Notes: generated from the sequence alone by a model not told the origin. Positions 27,177-36,361 are shown, numbered from the stretch's first letter. The stretch: 64,000 nt of DNA from Phaeobacter sp. A36a-5a (GCF_037911135.1 NZ_JBBLYU010000003.1:372001-436000); one strand, 5' to 3'. A program made the numbers and translations.

Positions 27177-28358
27177 TCAGGCTGCGGCGGATTGAGCCGC
27201 GATTTCAGCCTCAAACGCCCATTCAAGCCAGGGCAGCATGGCCTCGATATCAGAGGTTTCGACGGTGCCGCCGCACCAGATGCGCAGACCGGCAGGGGCA
27301 TCCCGATAGGCGCCGATGTCCAAGGCGACATCTTCGGCTTCGAGACGTTTGGCAACAGCCTTGGCGAAGGCAGCACCATCTGCAATGCGCGCATCGGTGA
27401 ACTTCAAGCAAACCGATGTATTGGAGCGGGTGGCAGGGTCGGCTGCCAGATTCGCAAGCCATGGCTTGGCGGCGCAGAAATTGAAGATTGCCTGTGCATT
27501 GGCGTTGGCGCGGGCCTTTAGCCCGTCAAGGCCGCCGACGGACCGCGCCCAGTCCAGCGCGAGAAGATAATCCTCAACGGCGAGCATCGAGGGAGTGTTG
27601 ATGGTCGCGCCTTTGAAAATACCGTCAATCAGCTTGCCGCCCTTGGTCAGGCGGAAAATCTTCGGCAGAGGCCAGGCGGGAGTGTAGCTTTCCAGTCGTT
27701 CAACCGCGCGGGGGCTGAGGATGATCATGCCGTGCGCCGCTTCGCCGCCCAGCACCTTCTGCCAGGAGAAGGTTGTCACATCCAGTTTGTCCCAAGGCAG
27801 ATCCTGCGCGAAGGCGGCAGAGGTGGCGTCACAGATTGTGAGGCCCTCGCGATCAGCGGGGATCCAGTCGCCGTTTGGGACGCGCACACCGGAGGTGGTG
27901 CCATTCCAGGTGAAAACGACGTCCTTGGTGAAATCGACTGTGGCCAGATCAACCAGCTCACCATAGTCAGCGGTCTTGACGGTGGCGTCCAGCTTCAGCT
28001 GTTTCACCACATCGGTCACCCATCCTGCGCCAAAGCTCTCCCAGGCCAGCATTTCGGTTCCGCGGGCGCCCAGCAGGTTCCACATTGCCATCTCGACCGC
28101 ACCGGTGTCAGAAGCAGGAACGATCCCGATCTTATAGTCCGCTGGTACGCCGAGAATTTCGCGCGTGCCTTCGATCGCGGCCAGCAGCTTGTCCTTGCCG
28201 ACAGCGACACGGTGGCTGCGTCCCAGAGGAGCGCCAGCAAGCTTGGTCAGATCAAATGCGGGGGGTTTGGCACAGGGGCCGGAGGAGAAACGCGGATTGG
28301 CAGGTCGCGCGGTAGGTTCGTGCACGGTTGCGTGCAACGCCGGTTCTTCAATAGCCAT
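27177..28358 (-). CDS. serC: Phosphoserine aminotransferase
   Basis: A 393-residue class V aminotransferase converting 3-phosphohydroxypyruvate and glutamate to phosphoserine. It belongs to the longer alphaproteobacterial/archaeal-type group: [15 protein letters not shown] at the start, [32 protein letters not shown], and the PLP lysine in [20 protein letters not shown] lies upstream of the ATG at 28358. It begins the serC-serA operon and is preceded by a structured leader. Confidence 0.96.
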   Translation of the reverse strand: MAIEEPALHATVHEPTARPANPRFSSGPCAKPPAFDLTKLAGAPLGRSHRVAVGKDKLLAAIEGTREILGVPADYKIGIVPASDTGAVEMAMWNLLGARGTEMLAWESFGAGWVTDVVKQLKLDATVKTADYGELVDLATVDFTKDVVFTWNGTTSGVRVPNGDWIPADREGLTICDATSAAFAQDLPWDKLDVTTFSWQKVLGGEAAHGMIILSPRAVERLESYTPAWPLPKIFRLTKGGKLIDGIFKGATINTPSMLAVEDYLLALDWARSVGGLDGLKARANANAQAIFNFCAAKPWLANLAADPATRSNTSVCLKFTDARIADGAAFAKAVAKRLEAEDVALDIGAYRDAPAGLRIWCGGTVETSDIEAMLPWLEWAFEAEIAAQSAAA

Positions 28359-28460
28359 AATGCTATCCTTCCAGATAAGCGCCTCTCGTTGGGGAGAGGT
28401 GTCCCGCTGATAGGGCTACTGGCTGAAATCCGGCTGGGCAACAGGGAAAATGACAAATAG
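28359..28460 (-). ncRNA. Structured leader of serC, candidate serC-motif RNA
   Basis: Read on the minus strand, the leader ends with CCTCTC-CCCAAC-GAGAGG (a six-pair stem at 28399-28382), followed by AAGGATAGC and the serC ATG about 25 bases later. A G/C-rich, partly self-complementary stretch (28401-28440) precedes it. A conserved serC motif upstream of serC in alphaproteobacteria has been described from comparative genomics. Position and hairpin fit that idea, but I cannot score the match from memory. Confidence 0.45.
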
Positions 28461-28646
28461 CGGCTATATCGGAATCAATAGCGACGCATTCTGACGCCTT
28501 TCGGAAACAGATGGCACGCTGGGCGGCGGGCGATGGCAATGTGAGACACCTGCGGCACAGTTGTGAGGGCAGGGTGGAATCGGGGGCTTGGCGATGGATG
28601 GCTTGCGGGCGTATGACGGGCGCATCCTTGCCCGATGGAGCTTGCC

Positions 28647-29522
28647 ATGTTTGTCGCCACCCTGCTTTGCAATCCGCAAACCCCCTGCCTTGCACCCGCG
28701 CTAACCGAATCGCTGCGCAATGCCTGGGGGGGAGGTGATGTGCAGTGGCTGGCACCGGATATTGCGGCTGAATTCTCTCTGCAGGTGCGGCCGGATAATC
28801 ACTGGGACGTTTGGGCGGATCTGCAGGATCTCGGCGTGGATCTGGTGATCCAGCCGACAGCGGGGCGCCGGAAGAAAATGCTGCTGGCGGATATGGACTC
28901 CACCATGATCCAGCAGGAGTGCATTGACGAACTGGCCGAAGAGGCCGGTGTGGGTGCGCAGGTGAAGGAGATCACGGCGCGGGCCATGAACGGTGAGCTG
29001 GATTTCGACGGTGCCCTGCGGGAGCGTGTCGCGCTGCTGAAAGGTTTGCCCGTCGCGGTGATTGATCAGGTTCTGGATCGCCGTATCACGCTGATGCCGG
29101 GCGGCCCCACGCTGCTGGCAACGATGAAAGCCGATGGAGCCTATGCCGCCCTGGTGTCTGGTGGTTTTACCGCCTTTACCGAATGCGTTTCGGATCGGTT
29201 GGGGTTTGATGAGAACCGGGCAAACACGCTGCTTGTGGCGGATGGCGTCCTCAGCGGTGAGGTCGGTATGCCGATCCTAGGGCGGGCCGCCAAGGTCGAC
29301 GCACTAGAGCAGATCACTGCGCGTCTGGGATTGACCGAGGCGGATGTCATGGCGGTTGGCGATGGTGCGAATGATCTTGGCATGTTGGGGCGTGCCGGTG
29401 CAGGTGTAGCACTCCATGCCAAACCATCGGTTGCCGCAGAATGCGACATTCGTATCAACCACGGTGACCTGACGGCGCTTCTTTATATTCAGGGCTATGC
29501 CCTGAGCGATTTCAAAGGCTGA
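28647..29522 (+). CDS. serB: Phosphoserine phosphatase
   Basis: The 291-residue HAD-family enzyme releases serine from phosphoserine. The catalytic aspartates are D82 and D84 in LLADMDSTMIQQECIDELAE; later motifs LVSGGFTAFTECVSDRLGFD and MAVGDGANDLGMLGRAGAGVALHAKP complete the HAD site. An ACT-like N-terminal region precedes it. The start at 28647 has GGAG six bases upstream; an ATG four codons earlier lies within that ribosome site. It diverges from serC, so the two halves of the pathway share a 288-base intergenic region. Confidence 0.95.
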   Translation: MFVATLLCNPQTPCLAPALTESLRNAWGGGDVQWLAPDIAAEFSLQVRPDNHWDVWADLQDLGVDLVIQPTAGRRKKMLLADMDSTMIQQECIDELAEEAGVGAQVKEITARAMNGELDFDGALRERVALLKGLPVAVIDQVLDRRITLMPGGPTLLATMKADGAYAALVSGGFTAFTECVSDRLGFDENRANTLLVADGVLSGEVGMPILGRAAKVDALEQITARLGLTEADVMAVGDGANDLGMLGRAGAGVALHAKPSVAAECDIRINHGDLTALLYIQGYALSDFKG

Positions 29523-29526
29523 TATT

Positions 29527-30285
29527 ATGTTCGAGGTTGGGTTTGAAGTCCTGCTGCTGTTGCTGGCAGCAGGGTTTGCGGCTGGGTTCATTGATGCCAT
29601 AGCCGGTGGCGGCGGGTTGATCACGGTGCCAGTTTTGCTCTTGGCTGGGGCCAACCCAATCACCGCCCTTGCCACCAACAAGATTCAGGGATTGTTCGGG
29701 GCGGCCACCGCTGCCCTCAGCTATGCGCGCGGCGGTCACGTCGATTTGCGCGGGCAGGCTGGATCTGCGCTGATTGCAGGTATTGCGTCAATCTGCGGCG
29801 CGCTGTTGATTTCGGTGCTGCCGACGACGTGGATCCGGTGGATCCTACCGCTGTTGCTGATCGGAATTGCCGTGTTCTTTGCCACCAAGAAGGGGCTTGA
29901 TGACAGCGATCGGGCGCGGCGCCTGTCGCCAGCGATATTTGCTGCCATCATCGTGCCGCTCTGCGGTTTCTACGACGGGTTGCTGGGGCCGGGTGCTGGC
30001 AGCTTCTACATGCTTGGTTTTGTGTCTCTGGCCGGGCTTGGCATCCTGCGTGCGACGGCACATACGAAACTACTGAATTTCGCGTCCAATGCCGGAGCAC
30101 TGCTGGCCTTTGCTTTTGTTGCGACGCCATGGTGGGGCGTTGGATTGGCGATGGGTATCGCGCAGATCGCCGGTGCCCGGGTCGGTGCCGGGTTGGCGCA
30201 GAAGCAGGGCGCTCGCATGATAAAGCTATTGCTGGTTCTGACCTCAGTTGTTCTGGCGCTGCGGCTGCTGTGGGACATGCTGTGA
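29527..30285 (+). CDS. TSUP family membrane protein (TauE/SafE-like permease)
   Basis: A 252-residue membrane protein with seven to eight hydrophobic segments and the two GG-rich repeats of the TSUP family: AGFAAGFIDAIAGGGGLITVPVLLLAGANPITALATNK and, in the second half, LCGFYDGLLGPGAGSFYMLGFVSLAG. The family includes sulfite, taurine-sulfonate and sulfur-compound exporters. It starts four bases after serB and so may be co-transcribed, but no functional link to serine is evident. Confidence 0.88.
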   Translation: MFEVGFEVLLLLLAAGFAAGFIDAIAGGGGLITVPVLLLAGANPITALATNKIQGLFGAATAALSYARGGHVDLRGQAGSALIAGIASICGALLISVLPTTWIRWILPLLLIGIAVFFATKKGLDDSDRARRLSPAIFAAIIVPLCGFYDGLLGPGAGSFYMLGFVSLAGLGILRATAHTKLLNFASNAGALLAFAFVATPWWGVGLAMGIAQIAGARVGAGLAQKQGARMIKLLLVLTSVVLALRLLWDML

Positions 30286-30360
30286 TCTTCTGAACGTCGG
30301 CGTCAACGCGGCAAGACGGGATCACGACACTGCTGCGATGAAATTTAACCTATCCATTAA

Positions 30361-30376
30361 TTAACCCATGTGTTAA
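30361..30376. promoter_or_regulatory. Candidate ArsR-type operator
   Basis: TTAACCCATGTGTTAA is palindromic at 14 of 16 positions and ends eight bases before the regulator's start codon. A related half-site (TTAACC at 30345) and TTAATTAA lie just upstream. ArsR-family repressors usually bind such AT-flanked palindromes at their own promoter. Confidence 0.5.
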
Positions 30377-30384
30377 TATTTGGT

Positions 30385-30705
30385 ATGACTCCATTACTCA
30401 AATCATTCTCCGCCCTCTCTGACGGCACGCGTATGGCCATCATCGAACAGCTGATGGAACACGGAGAGCTGCCAGCCGGTGATCTGGTGCGGGGATCGGG
30501 CATCACTGCGCCGGCGATCTCGCGCCATCTCAAGGTATTGCGTGAGGCTGGATTGGTGGCGCAGCGCGCCGATGGGACACGCCGATTGTATTCAGCGCGG
30601 CCAGAGGGACTGAAGCTGATCGCAGACTGGACCCTGTCGCGGCAATCGTTCTGGCAAAGCAGCCTCGATCGGCTGGAAGCAGCACTAAGGGAGGAAATGG
30701 AATGA
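30385..30705 (+). CDS. ArsR family transcriptional regulator
   Basis: A 106-residue winged-helix protein (LLKSFSALSDGTRMAIIEQLMEHGELPAGDLVRGSGITAPAISRHLKVLREAGLVAQRADGTRRLYSARPEGL). It lacks the CxC metal motif of true ArsR/SmtB sensors, so it belongs to the non-metal group usually paired with SRPBCC proteins. There is no good ribosome site before ATG 30385, and the operator-like palindrome is right next to it, so the message may be leaderless. It overlaps the next gene by four bases. Confidence 0.9.
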   Translation: MTPLLKSFSALSDGTRMAIIEQLMEHGELPAGDLVRGSGITAPAISRHLKVLREAGLVAQRADGTRRLYSARPEGLKLIADWTLSRQSFWQSSLDRLEAALREEME

Positions 30706-31130
30706 CGGATTTGCGCTTGGAACGCGAATTCCAGGTGTCGCCGGACCGGCTGTTTGCCTGGATCAGCGATACCGAGAAGCTCCTGCAATGGTGGGGACCA
30801 GAGGGGCTGACCGTGCCTGAGCATACGCTGAATTTCCGTCAGGAGGGGCCGTGGTTCACGGTCATGATGAATGCCGATGGAGACCGTTATCATGTCTCAG
30901 GCGTGGTCACCCATGTGCGTCCGCCGCAGTCGATCGGATTTACCTGGGCGTGGCACGACGAAGCAGGCGCGCGCGGGCACGAAAGCCATGTCACCCTCAC
31001 CGTTGAAGCTATTGAGACGGGTACTCGGCTGATTGTTGATCATCGGGATCTGGACAACTCGGAGATGGCCGAAAACCATCGGGTCGGATGGGAATCGTCT
31101 CTGCGAAAACTGGTGTCCAAGCTCCCGTGA
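30702..31130 (+). CDS. SRPBCC (AHSA1-like) domain protein
   Basis: A 142-residue START-fold protein (LRLEREFQVSPDRLFAWISDTEKLLQWWGPEGLTVPEH ... PPQSIGFTWAWHD ... GTRLIVDHRDL ... HRVGWESSLRKL). This family has a deep hydrophobic pocket; members next to ArsR regulators are common and their ligands mostly unknown. ATGA overlap with the regulator indicates translational coupling. Confidence 0.88.
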   Translation: MTDLRLEREFQVSPDRLFAWISDTEKLLQWWGPEGLTVPEHTLNFRQEGPWFTVMMNADGDRYHVSGVVTHVRPPQSIGFTWAWHDEAGARGHESHVTLTVEAIETGTRLIVDHRDLDNSEMAENHRVGWESSLRKLVSKLP

Positions 31131-31192
31131 TTGCGGGCTTGCGACAATGAGAAGCTGTTTTAATGAAGACCTAAACAGGGGAGGAGTACCCA

Positions 31193-31507
31193 ATGCCACA
31201 GTTCATTTTTGCATATCACGGCGGCAAGACACCGGAGACACCGGAAGAGGGCGCCAAGGTCATGGATGCCTGGAAAACCTGGATGGGCGGGATGGGCGAC
31301 GCGCTTGTCGTGCCGGGGAATCCTGTCGGCATGTCAAAGACGGTTCAGAAGTCGGGCGTCGCGGACAACGGTGGTGCCAATCCGCTGTCCGGCTATTCCG
31401 TGGTCGAAGCGGTTGACATAGATGCCGCCTGTAAAATGGCCAATGGCTGCCCGATGGTGACCAGCGGTGATGGTTCTGTTGAGGTCGCCGAAATCATCGA
31501 AATGTGA
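31193..31507 (+). CDS. YCII/DGPF-like small protein
   Basis: A 104-residue protein (MPQFIFAYHGGKTPETPEEGAKVMDAWKTWMGGMGDALVVPGNP ... GYSVVEAVDIDAACKMANGCPM) of the YCII-related type, small dimeric ferredoxin-like proteins often encoded beside SRPBCC proteins and ArsR or sigma-factor regulators. GGGGAGGAG precedes the ATG. Probably third gene of the arsR operon. Biochemical role unknown. Confidence 0.82.
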   Translation: MPQFIFAYHGGKTPETPEEGAKVMDAWKTWMGGMGDALVVPGNPVGMSKTVQKSGVADNGGANPLSGYSVVEAVDIDAACKMANGCPMVTSGDGSVEVAEIIEM

Positions 31508-31538
31508 CCACATATAGCTGTCTTGGAACACGCCTTTG

Positions 31539-31576
31539 ATTGCCCCGGTCCGCGTTCTGCGTGCCGGGGCAATCTT
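31539..31576. terminator. Terminator between YCII-like gene and asparaginase
   Basis: ATTGCCCCGG (31539-31548) pairs perfectly over ten bases with 31564-31573 across a 15-base loop, followed by CTTT. It lies between convergent genes. The T-tract is short, so efficiency is uncertain. Confidence 0.6.
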
Positions 31577-31579
31577 TGG

Positions 31580-32578
31580 TCAGAACTGCATTTCAGCCGA
31601 GGGCCGGATCGAACCACAGTCGATGCCTCGGCGATTGATCAGGGGGGCGTTGCGATATTTCAGTGTTGCCGGATGGTCGGCATCCAGAACGCCGAGCCCC
31701 ACCAGAATGCTTGCAATTGCGCATTCGCTGGCGCGGGTGGCACCGTCGGTGATCTTCAGCGCCACACCCAGTTTCTGTTCGGGCAGGATGGCGATGAAGA
31801 CGGCTTCAGCGCCGGTTTTGATCGCGACCTTGCCGCCCATCGCACGCATAAGGTTGGTGCAGGCGCGGGTTTCGCCAGCGACCAGTTCGGGATGCGCTGT
31901 CATCGCGGCCACCAGCTGCTGCGCGGCATCGGCATCGCGGTCCGAACGGTCAGAGGCGGAGGCAAACCAGGCCATCGCCCGTGCCAGACCCTTCACGGAG
32001 GTTGCGAAATTCGGCGCTGAGCACCCGTCGATGCCATAGCCAGGGCTGGATTCGTCGGTCACCTGCTCAAAGGCGCTGCGGCAGGCCTGCTGTACCGGAT
32101 GGTCAATCTCTACATATTCGGGTCCGGCCCCCAGGTGCTGGGACAGCGTCAGAAAGCCTGCATGCTTGCCGGAGCAGTTATTGTGAACCTGACACGGGCT
32201 TGTATCGGTTTTGATCAGCGCGTTTCGCGCCGGAATATCGTCTGGCAGCTGCGGGCCACAGCGGAAATCATGATCGGTCATCGACAGCTGATCCAGCCAG
32301 GCGTTGACGCGGCTGGTGTGGATCTCGGCGCCATTGTGCGAAGCACAGGCGAGGGCGAGCTGCTCAGAGGTCAGCCCGTATTTTGCCGCTGCGCCCGATG
32401 TGATCAGAGGCAGCGCCTGGATCATCTTGGCGGAACTGCGCGGGTAAATAATCGCGTCGGGATCGCCCCAGCTGCGCACGATCTCTTCCTTGGCGTTACA
32501 GACAACGGCATGGCCCAGATGCAGGCTTTCCAAGAGCGGACCGCGCCACACTTCAGTCATCGGTACGGGTTTGGTCAT
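31580..32578 (-). CDS. Asparaginase (Rhizobium-type, Asparaginase_II family)
   Basis: A 332-residue protein resembling the Rhizobium etli-type inducible asparaginase family rather than the E. coli AnsA/AnsB fold: EVWRGPLLESLHLGHAVVCNAKEEIVRSWGDPD, YPRSSAKMIQALPLITSGAAAKYGLTSEQLALACASHNGAE and NNCSGKHAGFLTL, the serine/lysine-containing motifs of that family. It would release ammonia from asparagine in the cytoplasm. The start at 32578 has AGGAAAGG upstream. It diverges from an IalB-like gene with a palindrome between them. Confidence 0.87.
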   Translation of the reverse strand: MTKPVPMTEVWRGPLLESLHLGHAVVCNAKEEIVRSWGDPDAIIYPRSSAKMIQALPLITSGAAAKYGLTSEQLALACASHNGAEIHTSRVNAWLDQLSMTDHDFRCGPQLPDDIPARNALIKTDTSPCQVHNNCSGKHAGFLTLSQHLGAGPEYVEIDHPVQQACRSAFEQVTDESSPGYGIDGCSAPNFATSVKGLARAMAWFASASDRSDRDADAAQQLVAAMTAHPELVAGETRACTNLMRAMGGKVAIKTGAEAVFIAILPEQKLGVALKITDGATRASECAIASILVGLGVLDADHPATLKYRNAPLINRRGIDCGSIRPSAEMQF

Positions 32579-32648
32579 CACAAAACGCCTTTCCTGTTGG
32601 CAATTTCCCGCCAAAACGGGCTTTCACACGTGGCGATAGTTACGATAG

Positions 32649-32664
32649 TGTGTATGAGTACACA
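32649..32664. promoter_or_regulatory. Perfect inverted repeat in divergent promoter region
   Basis: TGTGTA TGAG TACACA, a perfect six-base inverted repeat with a four-base spacer, midway between the divergent asparaginase and IalB-like genes. It has the form of a dimeric regulator site; the regulator is unknown. Confidence 0.45.
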
Positions 32665-32752
32665 AGCGAGGGGATCGGGACCAGACGGCGAAGGTAACGC
32701 CGCATGTACCCTGGCTTATTTGAGGTAACGACAGTCTTTGGAGTTGGGACAA

Positions 32753-33283
32753 ATGGCATCAAAACTCGTCCGCTGCGTCGCGGGCCTGTGTCTGGCCGCA
32801 ATGGCCACCAGCGCATCCGCACAGCAGGCAGAATCTGACAATCGCGTCGCGAGCAATGTCGACTGGAGCGTGTTTCAAGGCGAAAGTCCCAAGGAATGCT
32901 GGGGTGTCTCCGCTCCGAAAGAGACCGTAAACACCCGTGACGGCCGCGTGAAAGCCGTGCGTCGTGGCAAGATCCAACTGTTCGTTTTCTATCGGCCAGA
33001 AACCGGCGACAAGGGGCAGGTGACTTTCACCGGCGGCTATCCCTTTGCGCCGGGCTCAACCGTGAATCTCGCAGTGGGCGATACCGAATTTGAGCTGTTC
33101 ACAGAGGGTGAGTGGGCCTGGCCTGCAACGGCTGCGGATGACGCCAAGATCATCACCGCGATGAAACGTGGCGCGCAGGCTGTTCTGACAGCCCGGTCCG
33201 CACGTGGGACACAGACCAAGGACACGTTCTCGCTCCTGGGCTTTACCGCCGCGGTCGAGGACGCCGAAAAACGCTGTAACTGA
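32753..33283 (+). CDS. IalB-like secreted protein (invasion-associated locus B family)
   Basis: A 176-residue protein with a signal peptide (MASKLVRCVAGLCLAAMATSASAQQ, cleavage after ASA). The mature part resembles the IalB family: DWSVFQGESPKECWGVSAP, then VKAVRRGKIQLFVFYRPE and YPFAPGS, with a paired cysteine near the C-terminus (EKRCN). IalB proteins are periplasmic or envelope proteins of alphaproteobacteria, of unknown mechanism. ATG 32753 follows a GGAG. Confidence 0.82.
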   Translation: MASKLVRCVAGLCLAAMATSASAQQAESDNRVASNVDWSVFQGESPKECWGVSAPKETVNTRDGRVKAVRRGKIQLFVFYRPETGDKGQVTFTGGYPFAPGSTVNLAVGDTEFELFTEGEWAWPATAADDAKIITAMKRGAQAVLTARSARGTQTKDTFSLLGFTAAVEDAEKRCN

Positions 33284-33424
33284 TTGCGCTCGGCGGTCGC
33301 CCCCAGAGCGTCGCGCACATGCGAGGAGACCCGGCCTGCATCCGGGTTTTGAGCTGTCGAACGGGTCGGAGGTGTTTTGCCCGGCCCGATAACATCTGTC
33401 ATGACACCCTAGGAGTTCCACATC

Positions 33425-33808
33425 ATGCGGCGCCACATCGTCACACTCGCCTTGGCATTGCCGTTGCCGGTTCTGGCGGATCCTGCAATGGAATGCAGCG
33501 GTGCTGTTTCTCAGGTTGACCTGCGCAGCTGCCTTGAGGCGGATGAAACCCGCGCCAATATGGCTCTTTCACAGGCGTTTGATTATGCCCGCAATACGAT
33601 GGCCGAACTTGATGATACCACCGGACGACCTGCCGCAATCCCTGCACTGGAGGCGGGGCAGGCATCCTGGGAGACGTTCCGTGACGATCATTGCGCGTTT
33701 GTCGGGGAGACCTTTGCCGGCGGTTCGGGAACCGGTATCGCGGTTCTATCCTGTCGTATTGGCCTGACACGGGATCGGGTCGACGCGCTGATGGATTACG
33801 CCCGGTAA
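33425..33808 (+). CDS. Small secreted LprI/DUF1311-like protein
   Basis: A 127-residue product with a signal peptide (MRRHIVTLALALPLPVLADP). The mature domain has four cysteines and the LprI-type pattern CSGAVSQVDLRSCLEADETRANMALSQAFDYARNTM ... ASWETFRDDHCAF ... LSCRIGLTRDRVDAL. Relatives include the mycobacterial lysozyme inhibitor LprI; the role here is unproven. GGAG lies ten bases upstream of the start. It follows the IalB-like gene on the same strand with 141 bases between. Confidence 0.82.
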   Translation: MRRHIVTLALALPLPVLADPAMECSGAVSQVDLRSCLEADETRANMALSQAFDYARNTMAELDDTTGRPAAIPALEAGQASWETFRDDHCAFVGETFAGGSGTGIAVLSCRIGLTRDRVDALMDYAR

Positions 33809-33904
33809 GAGAGTGCCGAAGCAAAATCGGGAGGATTCCTTTTGATCTTTGGCAAGAATCCTATATAGAGCCGCATCCACCCAAACAGACCGAGTCTTTT
33901 TGCC

Positions 33905-35089
33905 ATGACCGCCAATGCGCCGATCACCCAGGACGTCCTGACCCTGCCTCGCAAGATGCCTGAGGGCGGCAAGATCAATCTAGTAGGTCTGACCCGCGAC
34001 CAGTTGCGGGAAACACTGATCGCACATGGTACGCCGGAAAAGCAGGCCAAAATGCGGGTCGGGCAGATCTGGCAGTGGATCTATCAATGGGGCAAGCGCG
34101 ACTTTGCGGAGATGACGAATCTCGCAAAGGCTTATCGCGCGCAGCTGGACGAGCATTTTGAAATCGCGATTCCCGAGGTGGTGAGCAAACAGGTCTCTAC
34201 CGATGGCACGCGCAAGTATCTGGTGCGTATCGCTGGCGGCCATGAGGTCGAGGTGGTCTACATCCCTGAGGAAGGGCGCGGTACACTGTGTATTTCCTCG
34301 CAGGTGGGCTGCACCCTGACCTGTTCGTTCTGCCATACCGGCACGCAGAAACTGGTCCGTAACCTGACGGCGGCCGAGATCGTTGGCCAAATCATGATGG
34401 CGCGTGACGATCTGGACGAATGGCCGGTTCCCGGCGCGCCCAAGGATGAGACGCGCTTGCTGTCGAATATCGTGCTGATGGGGATGGGAGAGCCGCTCTA
34501 CAACTTTGACAACGTGCGCGACGCGATGAAGATCGCGATGGACCCCGAGGGGATCAGCCTGTCGCGGCGTCGCATTACCCTGTCAACTTCCGGTGTGGTG
34601 CCGGAAATCGCGCGCACGGCCGAGGAAATCGGCTGCCTGCTGGCTGTGTCCTTTCATGCGACCACCGATGAGGTGCGCGACAAACTGGTACCGATCAACA
34701 AACGCTGGAATATCGAAACACTTCTGGACGCGCTCCGCGCCTATCCGCGCCTGACCAATTCGGAGCGGATCACTTTTGAATATGTGATGTTGAACGGCGT
34801 GAATGACAGCGACGAAGACGCCCATCGTCTGGTTGAGCTGATTGATGGGATCCCGGCGAAGGTCAATCTGATCCCATTCAATGAATGGCCAGGTTCGCCC
34901 TATACGCGTTCGTCAAACAACCGGATTCACGCCTTTGCCAACATCATTTATCAGGCCGGCTATGCCTCTCCGATCCGTACACCACGGGGTGAGGACATTC
35001 TGGCGGCCTGTGGTCAGTTGAAATCGGCTACCGAGCGTGCGCGCAAGAGCCGTAAACAGATTGAGGCCGAGGCGGGGCTAAACCCCTGA
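33905..35089 (+). CDS. rlmN: 23S rRNA (adenine2503-C2)/tRNA adenine37 methyltransferase RlmN
   Basis: The 394-residue radical-SAM enzyme methylates C2 of adenine in 23S rRNA and some tRNAs. The iron-sulfur CX3CX2C motif is seen in [19 protein letters not shown], followed by [33 protein letters not shown] and the C-terminal cysteine in [10 protein letters not shown] that forms the covalent RNA intermediate. The N-terminal helical domain ([23 protein letters not shown]) binds RNA. Length is normal. Confidence 0.97.
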   Translation: MTANAPITQDVLTLPRKMPEGGKINLVGLTRDQLRETLIAHGTPEKQAKMRVGQIWQWIYQWGKRDFAEMTNLAKAYRAQLDEHFEIAIPEVVSKQVSTDGTRKYLVRIAGGHEVEVVYIPEEGRGTLCISSQVGCTLTCSFCHTGTQKLVRNLTAAEIVGQIMMARDDLDEWPVPGAPKDETRLLSNIVLMGMGEPLYNFDNVRDAMKIAMDPEGISLSRRRITLSTSGVVPEIARTAEEIGCLLAVSFHATTDEVRDKLVPINKRWNIETLLDALRAYPRLTNSERITFEYVMLNGVNDSDEDAHRLVELIDGIPAKVNLIPFNEWPGSPYTRSSNNRIHAFANIIYQAGYASPIRTPRGEDILAACGQLKSATERARKSRKQIEAEAGLNP

Positions 35090-35119
35090 CCTCGACCTCC
35101 AGGCAGGTCCCCGGCTGCC

Positions 35120-36361
35120 TCAACTGAATATGAAATCCGCTCCCGTGAGGGTGTCGGTGTAGTTGGTCAATTCCACTTCGAACCAATTGGAATAGGAGAT
35201 GGTGGTGCTGCCGTTATCTTCGACGATGTCGAGCTGGTCGAGACTGCCGATCCAGAGGCCAGACACGTCAATCACATCTGCGCCACGGCCAAAGTCGGTG
35301 ATCCGGTTGACGTCATAGGCATCTGCCTGATCAAAGACAAAAGTATCCGCACCGGAGCCGCCGGTCAGCGTATCGCTGCCATCGCCGCCGACCAGCGTGT
35401 CACGCCCGACCCCGCCCAGCAGTTGATCGTCGCCGGATCCGCCATGGAGCAGGTCGTGCCCACGCTTGCCGTGGAGGATGTCGCTATCGCTACCGCCGGA
35501 ATAGGCATCATCAGTGGTGCCGCCTATCAAGAGATCTGCACCACTGCCGCCGAACAGCCGGTCTTCGCCCAAGCCCCCGATTATAGTATCGCTACCACCG
35601 GCACCGCGCAGGGTATCATCTGCCTCGCGCCCCTGAACATGGTCATTACCACCTCTGGCGTTGATCGTGGTGTTCTGGTCGGTGCCGATCACCGTTTCCG
35701 CCGCGTTTGTGCTTCGGATGATAATGGGATCACTGCCACCGCCGAGGATCTGCCAACCTGCGAAGCTGTCGCTGCTACCATAAACGTGCTGCATCGCCTG
35801 AATGTCGAACGAACCCAGCTCCGTTACATATGTAGGGCTGTGATTGTATGTCATTACCGTGTTTTCAGGCGTGTCGGCGTGGTGGTCCAGCGTCAGCCCG
35901 CCATCATGCGAATGCTGCAGGCCAAGGGCATGGCCGACCTCATGCAAAAGCGTAACATAACCATAGGTACCCTTGGTCATGATGGCTGTGTCGATGGTCA
36001 GGTCACCGCGACCGGTGAAGCCATCCCCGGACATCGCAATATTGGCCCAGCCGCCCGCCGTGCTACCGGTTGAGCCAAAGGCATTGATCATGCCTCGGCC
36101 TTCGACTTCGATGAAACGCACCCCCGAAATATCTTCGTATTGAGACAGGCTTTCGCGAAACAGATCGCGTTGATCGTCATCAAAGGCCCAATATTCGGTC
36201 GCGCCATAGGGGTCGCTCTCAGCCGGATCCGCGAGGCTACCTGTTTCGGTAAAGCTGTAGGTGATGATGGCCTGCGTTCCCAGATCCGCCGGGGCATTCC
36301 AACGGAAGTGGTCGCCGTCGAGGTAGTATAGAAGGGCTGAATAATCCGAAACTCGGGGCAT
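35120..36361 (-). CDS. Serralysin-like M10 metalloprotease with RTX repeats
   Basis: A 413-residue predicted secreted zinc protease. The metzincin motif HEVGHALGLQH gives zinc ligands H140, H144 and H150 with catalytic E141; the Met-turn is M170-T-Y172. From about 225 to 345 there are roughly eleven glycine/aspartate nonapeptides (GGxGxDxLx type: GGLGEDRLFGGSGADLLIGG and so on) that fold with calcium. No signal peptide exists; the C-terminus ends in a hydrophobic DFIFS, as in type I secretion substrates. No ABC/HlyD/TolC export genes are nearby, so a general type I system must serve it. Confidence 0.9.
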   Translation of the reverse strand: MPRVSDYSALLYYLDGDHFRWNAPADLGTQAIITYSFTETGSLADPAESDPYGATEYWAFDDDQRDLFRESLSQYEDISGVRFIEVEGRGMINAFGSTGSTAGGWANIAMSGDGFTGRGDLTIDTAIMTKGTYGYVTLLHEVGHALGLQHSHDGGLTLDHHADTPENTVMTYNHSPTYVTELGSFDIQAMQHVYGSSDSFAGWQILGGGSDPIIIRSTNAAETVIGTDQNTTINARGGNDHVQGREADDTLRGAGGSDTIIGGLGEDRLFGGSGADLLIGGTTDDAYSGGSDSDILHGKRGHDLLHGGSGDDQLLGGVGRDTLVGGDGSDTLTGGSGADTFVFDQADAYDVNRITDFGRGADVIDVSGLWIGSLDQLDIVEDNGSTTISYSNWFEVELTNYTDTLTGADFIFS

